Assembly (NCBI GenBank): GCA_003644825.1
Contig: QNDJ01000168.1
Location: 1-5,050, forward strand
DNA from: Candidatus Zhuqueibacterota bacterium
GTDB lineage: Bacteria > SM23-31 > B21-G16
Direction of reading: 5' to 3'
Length of the DNA stretch: 5,050 nucleotides
The notes beneath the pieces were generated by a model. The model did not search any database and was not told the origin of the DNA. It was given only the letters and a program-made list of their open reading frames with translations. The stretch's first letter is position 1; the number at the start of each line of letters is the position of its first letter. This document shows, one piece after another, positions 1 through 5,050 of the stretch. A program made the position numbers and the translations under genes.

Positions 1-99
1 ATCTAATTGGTATATTATTTCCAAAGAGTGAGAATACGAAAAATAAAATTATGAAAATAACCAGTATAAGTTATTTTTAAATACAGGTTGTAAATGAAC

Positions 100-153
100 A
101 GGATACCTGACCCTCGGAAATAATTTTGTATGAATCGTAGGGTCGGGTATCCT
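100..153 (+). repeat. Long hairpin, 15-bp stem with 24-nt loop
   Basis: Bases 100-114 pair with 139-153. The arms are GGATACCTGACCCT and AGGGTCGGGTATCC plus one outer A-T pair. The single non-Watson-Crick position (108/145) is U-G if the plus strand is transcribed but A-C on the minus strand, so the fold is intact only as plus-strand RNA. The stem has 8 GC pairs in an otherwise AT-rich flank. No T-run follows on either strand, so it is not a classical intrinsic terminator for lat or for an upstream plus-strand gene. A competing pairing exists (99-105 CAGGATA with 153-159 TATCCTG). It could be a dispersed palindromic repeat, an RNA 3'-end structure or a transposon-end hairpin. The structure is clear; its role is unknown. 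Confidence 0.75.
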
Positions 154-226
154 ATCCTGCCTGGCTGAGAAAAATTCTATTCCTACCTGTGTATTTATTG
201 AGGCTTATGTTATTTTGTATAATCTA

Positions 227-255
227 TATAATTCGTTGTTTCTTTAAGAATTATA
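227..255. repeat. AT-rich inverted repeat downstream of lat
   Basis: TATAATTC (227-234) and GAATTATA (248-255) form an 8-bp stem with a 13-nt loop, about 20 bases past the lat stop codon. Between stop and stem, the minus-strand transcript would carry two short U-runs (TTTTT and TTTTTT). No U-run follows the stem, so this does not fit a standard rho-independent terminator, though it could help protect the 3' end of the message. In DNA this AT-rich a stem of this size may be chance. Confidence 0.3.
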
Positions 256-274
256 AATCAGAAAAAATTAAAAA

Positions 275-1606
275 CTAATCAGATAATATTTCTTTTAGTG
301 ATTTATGTAAAATATTAATTGCTTCATCAATATGCTTTTCTTCAATTATAAGAGGTGGTCTGAATCTTATAGAATTAGAACCACACGGTAGTGATAGAAC
401 TTTATTTTCGTAAAGTTTTTTTCTTATTTGGTCTCTTTTTTCTGTTGTAGGAAGGTCAAATGCTATCATTAACCCCCTACCTCTTATATTGCTGATTTTT
501 TCTTTAAAGTTATCCTGAAGATTATTGAGTTTGTTAAGAAAATAATTTCCCATTTTTTCTGCATTTTCAATCAGATTTTCTTCATCGATAATTTCGAGAT
601 ATTTCTGGAATCTTACCATATCGACAAGGTTTCCACCCCAGGTAGAATTTATCCTGCTTGCTTCTTCAAAAACATTATTTTTAACTTTTTTTATTCTGTT
701 GCTGCAGAGTATACCACAGACCTGTGTTTTTTTCCCGAAAGCCATAATATCAGGTGCAACTTCAAAATGCTCGTATGCCCACATTTTCCCGGTAAGTCCA
801 ACGCCAGTTTGAACCTCATCAAAAATCAGAAGTATATCATTTTCATCTGCTATTTTTCTGAGTTCCTGAAAGAATTCTCTTCTGAAATGATTATCTCCAC
901 CTTCACCCTGAATCGGTTCAATAATTATTCCTGCGATATCATCTCCTTCTTTTTCAATTACTTCATTTATCTGGTCGATACTCTGTTGTTCCAGTTCCTG
1001 AACTTTTTTAAGGTTTTCATCGTTAATCGGGAAGGTAATTTTTGGGTTGATTATTCTGGGCCAGTTAAATTTTGGGAAATATTTTGTTTTTCGTGGGTCA
1101 AAAGTATTTGTCATAGAAAGGGTATATCCTGTTCTTCCGTGAAAAGCCTGCTTAAAGTGAATTATTTTATGTCCCTTTTCTTCTTTTAATCCTTTTTCAA
1201 AGTTTTTTCTTACTTTCCAGTCAAAAGCAGTTTTAAGAGCATTTTCAACAGCAAGAGCCCCACCACTTATTAAAAATAGATTTGGTAATTCTTCAGGGAT
1301 TCCTATTCTTGAGAAAGTTTCAACGAATTCTGCCATTTCAACAGTATAAACATCAGAATTGCTTGGTTTGTTTACGGCTACATACCCCAGTTTTTCCTTA
1401 AATTCTTTAGTTGTCATTTTTGGATGGTTCATTCCTACAGGAGAAGTTGCAAAAAATGAAAATAAATCCAGATAGTTTACTCTATTTTTTGAATCATAAA
1501 TATACATTCCCTGACTTTTTTTAAGGTCACAAACAAGCCCCATAACATCAGGAAGCATATGTTTTGATATTACCTTATGTACATCTTCAGGTTTGATACT
1601 ACTCAT
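275..1606 (-). CDS. lat: L-lysine 6-aminotransferase (lysine epsilon-transaminase)
   Basis: A cytoplasmic PLP enzyme (class III aminotransferase, fold type I) that moves the epsilon-amino group of L-lysine to 2-oxoglutarate. The products are alpha-aminoadipate semialdehyde (cyclising to piperideine-6-carboxylate) and glutamate. The 443 residues match the family length (about 449 in Mycobacterium tuberculosis Rv3290c), and the match as I recall that protein runs end to end. Seen: LNKPSNSDVY-like block VNKPSNSDVY (78-87), phosphate-binding SGGALAVENALK (114-125), FHGR (155-158; R158 matches the substrate-carboxylate Arg170), EPIQGEGGD (230-238; E235 matches the switch Glu243), FDEVQTG (262-268, D263 binds the PLP ring nitrogen), FGKKTQ (290-295, Schiff-base lysine K292), NSTWGGN (320-326) and RFRPPL (414-419; R414 matches Arg422). 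All key residues are present. The start is fixed by an AAGGAG site 8 bases upstream. It is the last of three co-directional genes, 49 bp after the MttB-like gene, and ends in TAG with a TAA seven codons later. Confidence 0.93.
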   Translation of the reverse strand: MSSIKPEDVHKVISKHMLPDVMGLVCDLKKSQGMYIYDSKNRVNYLDLFSFFATSPVGMNHPKMTTKEFKEKLGYVAVNKPSNSDVYTVEMAEFVETFSRIGIPEELPNLFLISGGALAVENALKTAFDWKVRKNFEKGLKEEKGHKIIHFKQAFHGRTGYTLSMTNTFDPRKTKYFPKFNWPRIINPKITFPINDENLKKVQELEQQSIDQINEVIEKEGDDIAGIIIEPIQGEGGDNHFRREFFQELRKIADENDILLIFDEVQTGVGLTGKMWAYEHFEVAPDIMAFGKKTQVCGILCSNRIKKVKNNVFEEASRINSTWGGNLVDMVRFQKYLEIIDEENLIENAEKMGNYFLNKLNNLQDNFKEKISNIRGRGLMIAFDLPTTEKRDQIRKKLYENKVLSLPCGSNSIRFRPPLIIEEKHIDEAINILHKSLKEILSD

Positions 1607-1614
1607 AGTATAAT

Positions 1615-1620
1615 CTCCTT
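1615..1620 (-). promoter_or_regulatory. Ribosome binding site of lat
   Basis: AAGGAG on the minus strand, 8 bases before the ATG at 1606. It is the only strong Shine-Dalgarno in the window. The other three genes have weak ones: AAAGG for the MttB-like gene and little beyond AAGA for the other two. It supports the chosen start, and may mean lat is translated more efficiently than the gene before it. Confidence 0.8.
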
Positions 1621-1655
1621 TTTTGTATTTACAATTATCGTGCGATTCTTTATCG

Positions 1656-3128
1656 TTAAAGAACTTTTAATTTATCAAATAATTTTAGTTTATGATTACC
1701 GGTAGCGGTTTTCATTATCGAAACAAGTTCTTTAATTTTATTTTTGTCTAGGGATGGTTCTGGTTTTTTCTTCAGGATTTTTTGAACTGTTTCGTGAGCT
1801 CTTTCTCCGGCGTTTTTTTCTAAAATTTTTCCTTCTCCCCCAAGGACATTTCTATCGATAACATCGGATGGGGAAAAGTATTCTTTTTTATGCCATTTTA
1901 TAGTTAATGGTGATGAGAGGAAATGGTCTCCTTTATAAATGTTACCGATAAGGTCTTCAGTAAGATTTTCACCTCTTCTTGCTATTCCTTCAATTAATCT
2001 TAGTGCCATACCGCAGATTTCATTATCAATTACCAATTTTTCAAGGCTCTGTGTGCTTTCAAAGTTAAGCATTCCCGGTCCAGAAACAACATTTATTCCA
2101 GCCAGTGCAGCAAGCACAGCCCCAGTAGCACTCTCAATACCTGCCTGTGAATCGAGGATTTTAGCATCACTCAATCCCATATAAGCGTGAGTTGGTAAAC
2201 CGAATTTTTTTCCTATCTGACTGTAAGCTACATCAATCATCATTGTTTCAATAGCACCCATAGGTGTAGTACCTTTTCTCATATCAAAGGCTGATGGTGA
2301 CCCACCATAAATTACAGGCGCTCCTGGTTTTACTGCCTGGGAAATAACTATTCCGCTTAGAGTTTCTGCGGTGTGTTGAACGAGAGTTCCCGCAAGTGTA
2401 ACCGGGGCAGTTGCACCGGAAAGGGGCATCGATACAAATTCCGTGGGAATCCCCACTTTTGCACACTCAATAACGCTCTGGCAGGTAAGTTTGCTCCATT
2501 TTAAAGGAGGTGATGGACAGGCATCAAAAATTGCAAGGGGCTTCTCCTTCAGGTTATTTGAGTCCCCACGAATTACCTCGAGCATTTTAAACATAAGCTG
2601 TATTCCATCCGTAGAGAAAATTCCTGTGATAACAGGTTTTCTACAATAAAGAAGAGCAATAAGCAATCTGTATGAATCCGCAATTTCCTCAGGAACATCC
2701 GATGAGATTATACCCGTGCTCTGAGCCTTGATATATTCTAATCTATCAGTGAGAGCTGAAAAATTTATAAGGTCATCTGTTTCAGCTTTTCTGATTGATT
2801 TTGAAGGGTAATCCAGTATATTCAGAGCTGCAGAACCGGGGTTGAAATAAACATTATCTTTTTCCAGTACAAGAGATAAATTTTCTTCTCTGTCATAAAT
2901 ATTGATAGATTTTGGAACACTGCTTAATGCTTTTTCTATGTCATTTTCATTGAAATAAGCTTTTGAATCTTTGAAATCTACTTTTATTCCGGAGCTTTCC
3001 AGTATTTGAAGTGCTTCATTGTTTTCTATATAAATGCCCTGTTTTTTCAAAACATAATAAGCACTGGAAATGATGAGTTTTTCAAAATTTTCATCAAGGA
3101 GTTCGAGTTTTGGACGTCTGGTTGTCAT
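1656..3128 (-). CDS. MttB-family (COG5598) methylamine/betaine:corrinoid methyltransferase, non-pyrrolysine
   Basis: A 490-residue protein of the trimethylamine methyltransferase superfamily, predicted to be a cytoplasmic TIM barrel. Characterised members move a methyl from a quaternary or tertiary amine (trimethylamine for MttB; glycine betaine, proline betaine, carnitine or gamma-butyrobetaine for non-Pyl members) to a cob(I)alamin-bound corrinoid protein. Seen: N-terminal helical part (about 10-75), barrel entry block around FNPGSAALNILDYPS (95-109), the signature SGATAPVTLAGTLV (237-250), YGGSPSAFDMRKGTTPMGAIE (274-294), SDAKILDSQAG (320-330) and a C-terminal DR...ERA...P..L tail (425-460). 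Length fits the family (about 475-495). The frame is open with no internal TAG, so the MttB pyrrolysine is absent, as in the betaine-type members. The substrate cannot be told from sequence. Position 293 is Ile where I recall Pro in a GAPE/GxPE motif of relatives. An AAAGG about 10 bases before the ATG supports the start. It lies between the homocysteine methyltransferase gene (79 bp upstream) and lat (49 bp downstream). No corrinoid protein is adjacent. Confidence 0.88.
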   Translation of the reverse strand: MTTRRPKLELLDENFEKLIISSAYYVLKKQGIYIENNEALQILESSGIKVDFKDSKAYFNENDIEKALSSVPKSINIYDREENLSLVLEKDNVYFNPGSAALNILDYPSKSIRKAETDDLINFSALTDRLEYIKAQSTGIISSDVPEEIADSYRLLIALLYCRKPVITGIFSTDGIQLMFKMLEVIRGDSNNLKEKPLAIFDACPSPPLKWSKLTCQSVIECAKVGIPTEFVSMPLSGATAPVTLAGTLVQHTAETLSGIVISQAVKPGAPVIYGGSPSAFDMRKGTTPMGAIETMMIDVAYSQIGKKFGLPTHAYMGLSDAKILDSQAGIESATGAVLAALAGINVVSGPGMLNFESTQSLEKLVIDNEICGMALRLIEGIARRGENLTEDLIGNIYKGDHFLSSPLTIKWHKKEYFSPSDVIDRNVLGGEGKILEKNAGERAHETVQKILKKKPEPSLDKNKIKELVSIMKTATGNHKLKLFDKLKVL

Positions 3129-3167
3129 AACTTATATACCTTTATTTTTATGTAATGAAGAAGGAAA

Positions 3168-3206
3168 AATTTCTTCAGAAGAAATTATTAAATGGAGAAA
3201 TTTAAT
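3168..3206. repeat. Two adjacent inverted repeats between the methyltransferase genes
   Basis: The first is AATTTCTTC-A-GAAGAAATT (3168-3186), a perfect 9-bp inverted repeat around one base. The second follows directly: ATTAAAT (3187-3193) and ATTTAAT (3200-3206), 7 bp around a 6-base gap, ending one base before the stop codon of the upstream gene. On the minus strand the first stem is followed by a short T-rich stretch broken by CC, so it could be a weak terminator or attenuator between the homocysteine methyltransferase gene and the MttB-like gene. It could also be an operator or an mRNA processing site. Both stems are AT-rich and weak. Confidence 0.4.
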
Positions 3207-3207
3207 T

Positions 3208-4101
3208 TCATTTTTTTTGATTATTTTGAAAAACCGTTTCATAAATCTTTTTTATAAATTCGGGTGTTGTGCCACAGCAGCCGCCGACTATTTTTGCACC
3301 TGAGGAAATAATTTCAGGTATATCTTTTGAGTATTCTTCTGGTGATTGTTTATACACCGTTTTACCATGTTCGAAGACAGGTTGTCCTGCATTTGCTTCA
3401 GCAAGGAGAGGGAGTTTTGTGTATTTTCTCATTTCTCTGACAAGTGGTATAAAATCCTTACTACCAAGTGAACAATTTGAGCCTACCACTGAGGTTCCTT
3501 CATCTTCAAAAGATTTAAAAGAAGTTTCAATATTATCACCCATTACTGTTCTAAATCCTTTTGGACCTTTGTTAAATGTCATAGAAGTAAAAACGGGAAT
3601 ATCCTGTGTAATTTTTCTAATAGCTTTCAATGCACAGAGGGCTTCTCTTTTATCGAACATAGTTTCAATAATGAAGAAATCGACGCCACCTTTTAAGAGG
3701 GCATCAGCCTGTTCTTCAAAGACCTCAATAAATTCGTTCTCGGAGTATTCACCTACAGGCTTGAGGAACTTACCAGTGGGGCCTATGTCACCGGCAACAT
3801 ATTTTTCTTCGGGGCAAACAGATTTTGCGTTTTTAACTGCCTGCAGGTTAATTTCGAACACTTTTTTCTCAAGTCCTTTTCCTGAGAGTTTAATTCTGTT
3901 AGCTCCAAAAGTATTTGTCAGAACTGCATCAGCTCCTGCTTCGAAGTATTGTTTATGAAAGCCGGATATTGTTTCAGGTCTGGTTAGGTTCCAGCTTTCA
4001 GGTGCTTCATCACCTATACCGGCGCTCATTATGAGTGTGCCCATTGCACCATCAAGAAGAAATACTCTTTCATCTATTCTTTCAAGTACCGATTTTTTCA
4101 T
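3208..4101 (-). CDS. Homocysteine S-methyltransferase domain protein (COG0646, MetH N-terminal type)
   Basis: A cytoplasmic zinc enzyme domain that binds and activates homocysteine and methylates it to methionine. In MetH the donor is methylcobalamin; in related stand-alone enzymes it can be betaine or S-methylmethionine. The 297 residues cover a single S-methyltransferase TIM barrel: LLDGAMGT (15-22), the TNTFGAN block (62-68), GDIGPTG (104-110), IIETMFD (144-150), GSNCSLG (207-213), and GGCCGTTPE (273-281). C210, C275 and C276 are the three zinc ligands, with spacing like Thermotoga maritima MetH (Cys207, Cys272, Cys273 as I recall). The gene stops there: no methyltetrahydrofolate, cobalamin-binding or activation domain follows, so a partner must supply the methyl group. 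It is the first gene of the minus-strand cluster, next to an MttB-family enzyme that could charge such a corrinoid. The LLDGAMGT and length favour the MetH-type module over BHMT. The ribosome site is weak (AAGA about 8 bases upstream). Confidence 0.88.
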   Translation of the reverse strand: MKKSVLERIDERVFLLDGAMGTLIMSAGIGDEAPESWNLTRPETISGFHKQYFEAGADAVLTNTFGANRIKLSGKGLEKKVFEINLQAVKNAKSVCPEEKYVAGDIGPTGKFLKPVGEYSENEFIEVFEEQADALLKGGVDFFIIETMFDKREALCALKAIRKITQDIPVFTSMTFNKGPKGFRTVMGDNIETSFKSFEDEGTSVVGSNCSLGSKDFIPLVREMRKYTKLPLLAEANAGQPVFEHGKTVYKQSPEEYSKDIPEIISSGAKIVGGCCGTTPEFIKKIYETVFQNNQKK

Positions 4102-4137
4102 ATATTATCTTGATAATTAGTTTATGTTTAATTAGAT

Positions 4138-4143
4138 TATAAT
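4138..4143 (+). promoter_or_regulatory. Candidate -10 element for lptF
   Basis: A perfect TATAAT about 37 bases before the lptF ATG. The best -35-like hexamer, TTGATA (4110-4115), is 22 bases away, longer than usual, and no good hexamer sits at 16-18 bases. If used, it overlaps the promoter of the opposite cluster, so the two could not be occupied by polymerase together. Confidence 0.35.
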
Positions 4144-4169
4144 TTAATTGAAATAAAAATATTAGTCAA
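4141..4169 (-). promoter_or_regulatory. Candidate sigma-70 promoter for the minus-strand cluster
   Basis: On the minus strand, TTGACT (4164-4169, 5 of 6 matches to the -35 consensus) is followed 17 bases later by TAAATT (4141-4146, 4 of 6 matches to -10). Transcription would begin near 4134, giving a leader of about 33 bases before the ATG at 4101. A perfect TATAAT also lies at 4136-4141 but is 22 bases from the same -35, too far for a standard sigma-70 promoter. In DNA this AT-rich, -10 matches are common. Confidence 0.4.
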
Positions 4170-4179
4170 GATTTATTTT

Positions 4180-5050
4180 ATGTTTATAATACCTAGATAT
4201 GTAATAAAAGAACATATAGGGCCTTTTTTTGTTGGTCTTGGTGTGATATTATTTATATTTTTAACAAATTTTATTGCCCAGAATTTTAATATTCTTATTG
4301 GAAAAGGATTAAAGATTAATGTAATATTAGAGCTTATTTTTTTAAATTTGGCCTGGATTGTAGCGCTGGCTGTTCCAATGGCGGTATTAATTGCAACATT
4401 GATGGCATTTGGTAGATTTTCTGGTGATAATGAGATTATTGCAATAAAATCGTGTGGAGTCAGTTTTTATTATATGATAGCTCCTGTTCTGATTATTGCG
4501 GGGATAATTGCCTTTGGAATAGTCGAATTTAATAATGAGGTTCTTCCAGATGCGAACCACAAAGCAAGATTGTTGATGTCTGATATATGGAGAAAAAAAC
4601 CGAATCTATCCTTTGAAGAAGGTGTGTTTTCATCAAAAGATTTGATTGAAAATTACAGAATATTAATCAAAAAAATTGATAAAGGAACAGACTGGATATA
4701 TAATATCACAATTTTTGACAGGTCTGAACAGGATGTTATGCGGACAATTCTGGCTGAAAAAGGTACAATGGTTTTTTCCGAAGAAACAGAGACCCTCATT
4801 CTCACTTTATATAATGGCGAACTACACGAAGTTGATTTAAAAAACCTTGAGAACTATAGAAGATTAAAGTTTGAAAAAAATAAATTTCATATTCCAGTAT
4901 CAAATATGCAGTTGAGAAGGAGCCTGGAAGGCCCAAGAGGAGATAGAGAAATGTCTGCCAGTATGATGATGCAAGAAGTAAGAAAAGAAAAAAAATCAAT
5001 TGAAAGGTGTAAAAAGGAAATTGAAAAAATTTTTAAAACAAAACTTAAAC
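4180..5050 (+). CDS. LptF/LptG-family LPS export permease, 5' part (runs off the window)
   Basis: The first 290 residues of a YjgP/YjgQ-family inner-membrane permease. LptF and LptG pair with the ATPase LptB and pull lipopolysaccharide from the inner membrane into the periplasmic LptA bridge. Seen: MFIIPRYVIKEHIGPF start (the family's positively charged amphipathic entry), membrane segments at about 13-33, 56-76 and 98-117, the loop AFGRFSGDNEIIAIKSCGVS (76-95) typical of the family ('xxGRLSxDxEIxAxxxxGxS'), then NNEVLPDANH (118-127), which begins the periplasmic beta-jellyroll (about 118-255). Next come DREMSASMM (255-263) and a lysine/glutamate-rich helix (about 264-290). The remaining membrane segments (usually three more) must lie past the edge. 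LptF versus LptG cannot be decided. It is divergent from the methyltransferase cluster, with 78 bp between starts and no clear Shine-Dalgarno. The frame is open to the edge, so the gene looks intact. Confidence 0.88.
   Translation, partial: MFIIPRYVIKEHIGPFFVGLGVILFIFLTNFIAQNFNILIGKGLKINVILELIFLNLAWIVALAVPMAVLIATLMAFGRFSGDNEIIAIKSCGVSFYYMIAPVLIIAGIIAFGIVEFNNEVLPDANHKARLLMSDIWRKKPNLSFEEGVFSSKDLIENYRILIKKIDKGTDWIYNITIFDRSEQDVMRTILAEKGTMVFSEETETLILTLYNGELHEVDLKNLENYRRLKFEKNKFHIPVSNMQLRRSLEGPRGDREMSASMMMQEVRKEKKSIERCKKEIEKIFKTKLK

Larger units (their letters stand above)
1..274. other. Non-coding left flank with structured DNA
   Basis: No convincing gene is visible in this stretch. One plus-strand frame is open from the window edge to a TAA at 78-80 (about 25 residues, ending in ISYF). 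It could be the tail of an upstream gene, but it is too short to judge. The region lies downstream of the lysine aminotransferase stop and is very AT-rich, apart from a GC-richer island at 100-165 that forms a long hairpin (listed separately). A weaker AT-rich inverted repeat lies at 227-255. I see no tRNA-like fold, CRISPR repeat or transposase fragment. Confidence 0.6.
4107..4172. repeat. Interrupted palindrome spanning the divergent intergenic region
   Basis: ATCTTGA (4107-4113) and TCAAGAT (4166-4172) are exact inverted copies. Their midpoint coincides with that of a central palindrome, 4130-4149, in which 18 of 20 bases are symmetric around ATTATAAT (4136-4143). By hand count, 24 of the 33 base pairs of positions across the 66 bp are symmetric. 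The outer arms hold the TTGA of the -35-like sequences on both strands and the centre holds the -10 of both. This could be a binding site for a dimeric regulator controlling both directions, but the AT-richness makes part of the symmetry expected. Confidence 0.5.

Noticed and set aside
3-80. Open plus-strand frame from the left edge to a TAA at 78-80, possibly the tail of an upstream gene
   Set aside because: About 25 residues with no recognisable feature; chance cannot be excluded.
100-274. Intrinsic terminator for lat
   Set aside because: Neither the 100-153 hairpin nor the 227-255 repeat is followed by a T-run on the minus strand, and the T-runs just after the stop have no stem before them.
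767-1189. Plus-strand open frame of 140 codons inside lat
   Set aside because: It lies wholly antisense to a well-supported aminotransferase and its translation is low-complexity Phe/Ser-rich text with no family resemblance.
1939-2649. Short open frames at 1939-2184 (+), 2284-2466 (-) and 2443-2649 (+) inside the MttB-like gene
   Set aside because: All overlap the conserved barrel-coding part in other frames and have no recognisable domain or ribosome site.
3070-3303. Plus-strand open frame of 77 codons across the gap between the two methyltransferase genes
   Set aside because: Most of it is antisense to both flanking genes and it shows no family features.
3269-3958. Plus-strand open frame of 229 codons inside the homocysteine methyltransferase gene
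   Set aside because: It is antisense to a gene with all three zinc cysteines and family motifs. The Ser/Pro-rich translation is what the complement of that frame produces.
4802-4999. Minus-strand open frame of 65 codons, hydrophobic
   Set aside because: It is antisense to the LptF/LptG permease. The apparent hydrophobicity comes from complementing a Lys/Glu-rich AT-biased stretch.

Overview
The window is AT-rich, dense bacterial DNA. It holds three genes in a row on the minus strand (read right to left: a homocysteine S-methyltransferase domain protein, an MttB/COG5598-family methyltransferase, and an L-lysine 6-aminotransferase). A divergent plus-strand gene for an LptF/LptG-type lipopolysaccharide export permease runs off the right edge. 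The Lpt permease implies an outer membrane, so a diderm (Gram-negative) organism. The style of the permease (a 'DREMSASMM' segment followed by a long charged helix) and the low GC remind me of the FCB-type lineages (Marinimicrobia, Cloacimonadota and relatives). The MttB-type corrinoid methyl transfer suggests an anaerobe or facultative anaerobe. The lineage call is inference and weak.

Layout: 1-274 has no supportable gene but contains a strong 15-bp hairpin (100-153). 275-1606 (-) is lysine 6-aminotransferase (lat). 1656-3128 (-) is the MttB-like methyltransferase, without pyrrolysine. 3168-3206 holds two back-to-back inverted repeats in the gap between the second and first cluster genes. 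3208-4101 (-) is a stand-alone zinc/homocysteine methyltransferase domain. 4102-4179 is a compact divergent promoter region that is itself close to one long interrupted palindrome. 4180-5050 (+) is the 5' part of lptF/lptG.

How the genes may work together (inference): MttB-family proteins take a methyl group from a quaternary or tertiary amine and put it on a corrinoid protein. The homocysteine methyltransferase domain could then move that methyl from the corrinoid to homocysteine, giving methionine. Neither a corrinoid-binding protein nor a corrinoid reactivator (RamA type) is encoded in the window, so a partner elsewhere is required. The third gene, a lysine epsilon-aminotransferase, raises the possibility that the methylated substrate is lysine-derived (for example trimethyllysine or pipecolate betaine). 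This would be an untested demethylation-plus-deamination route. The cluster may equally be a loose grouping of amino-acid genes.
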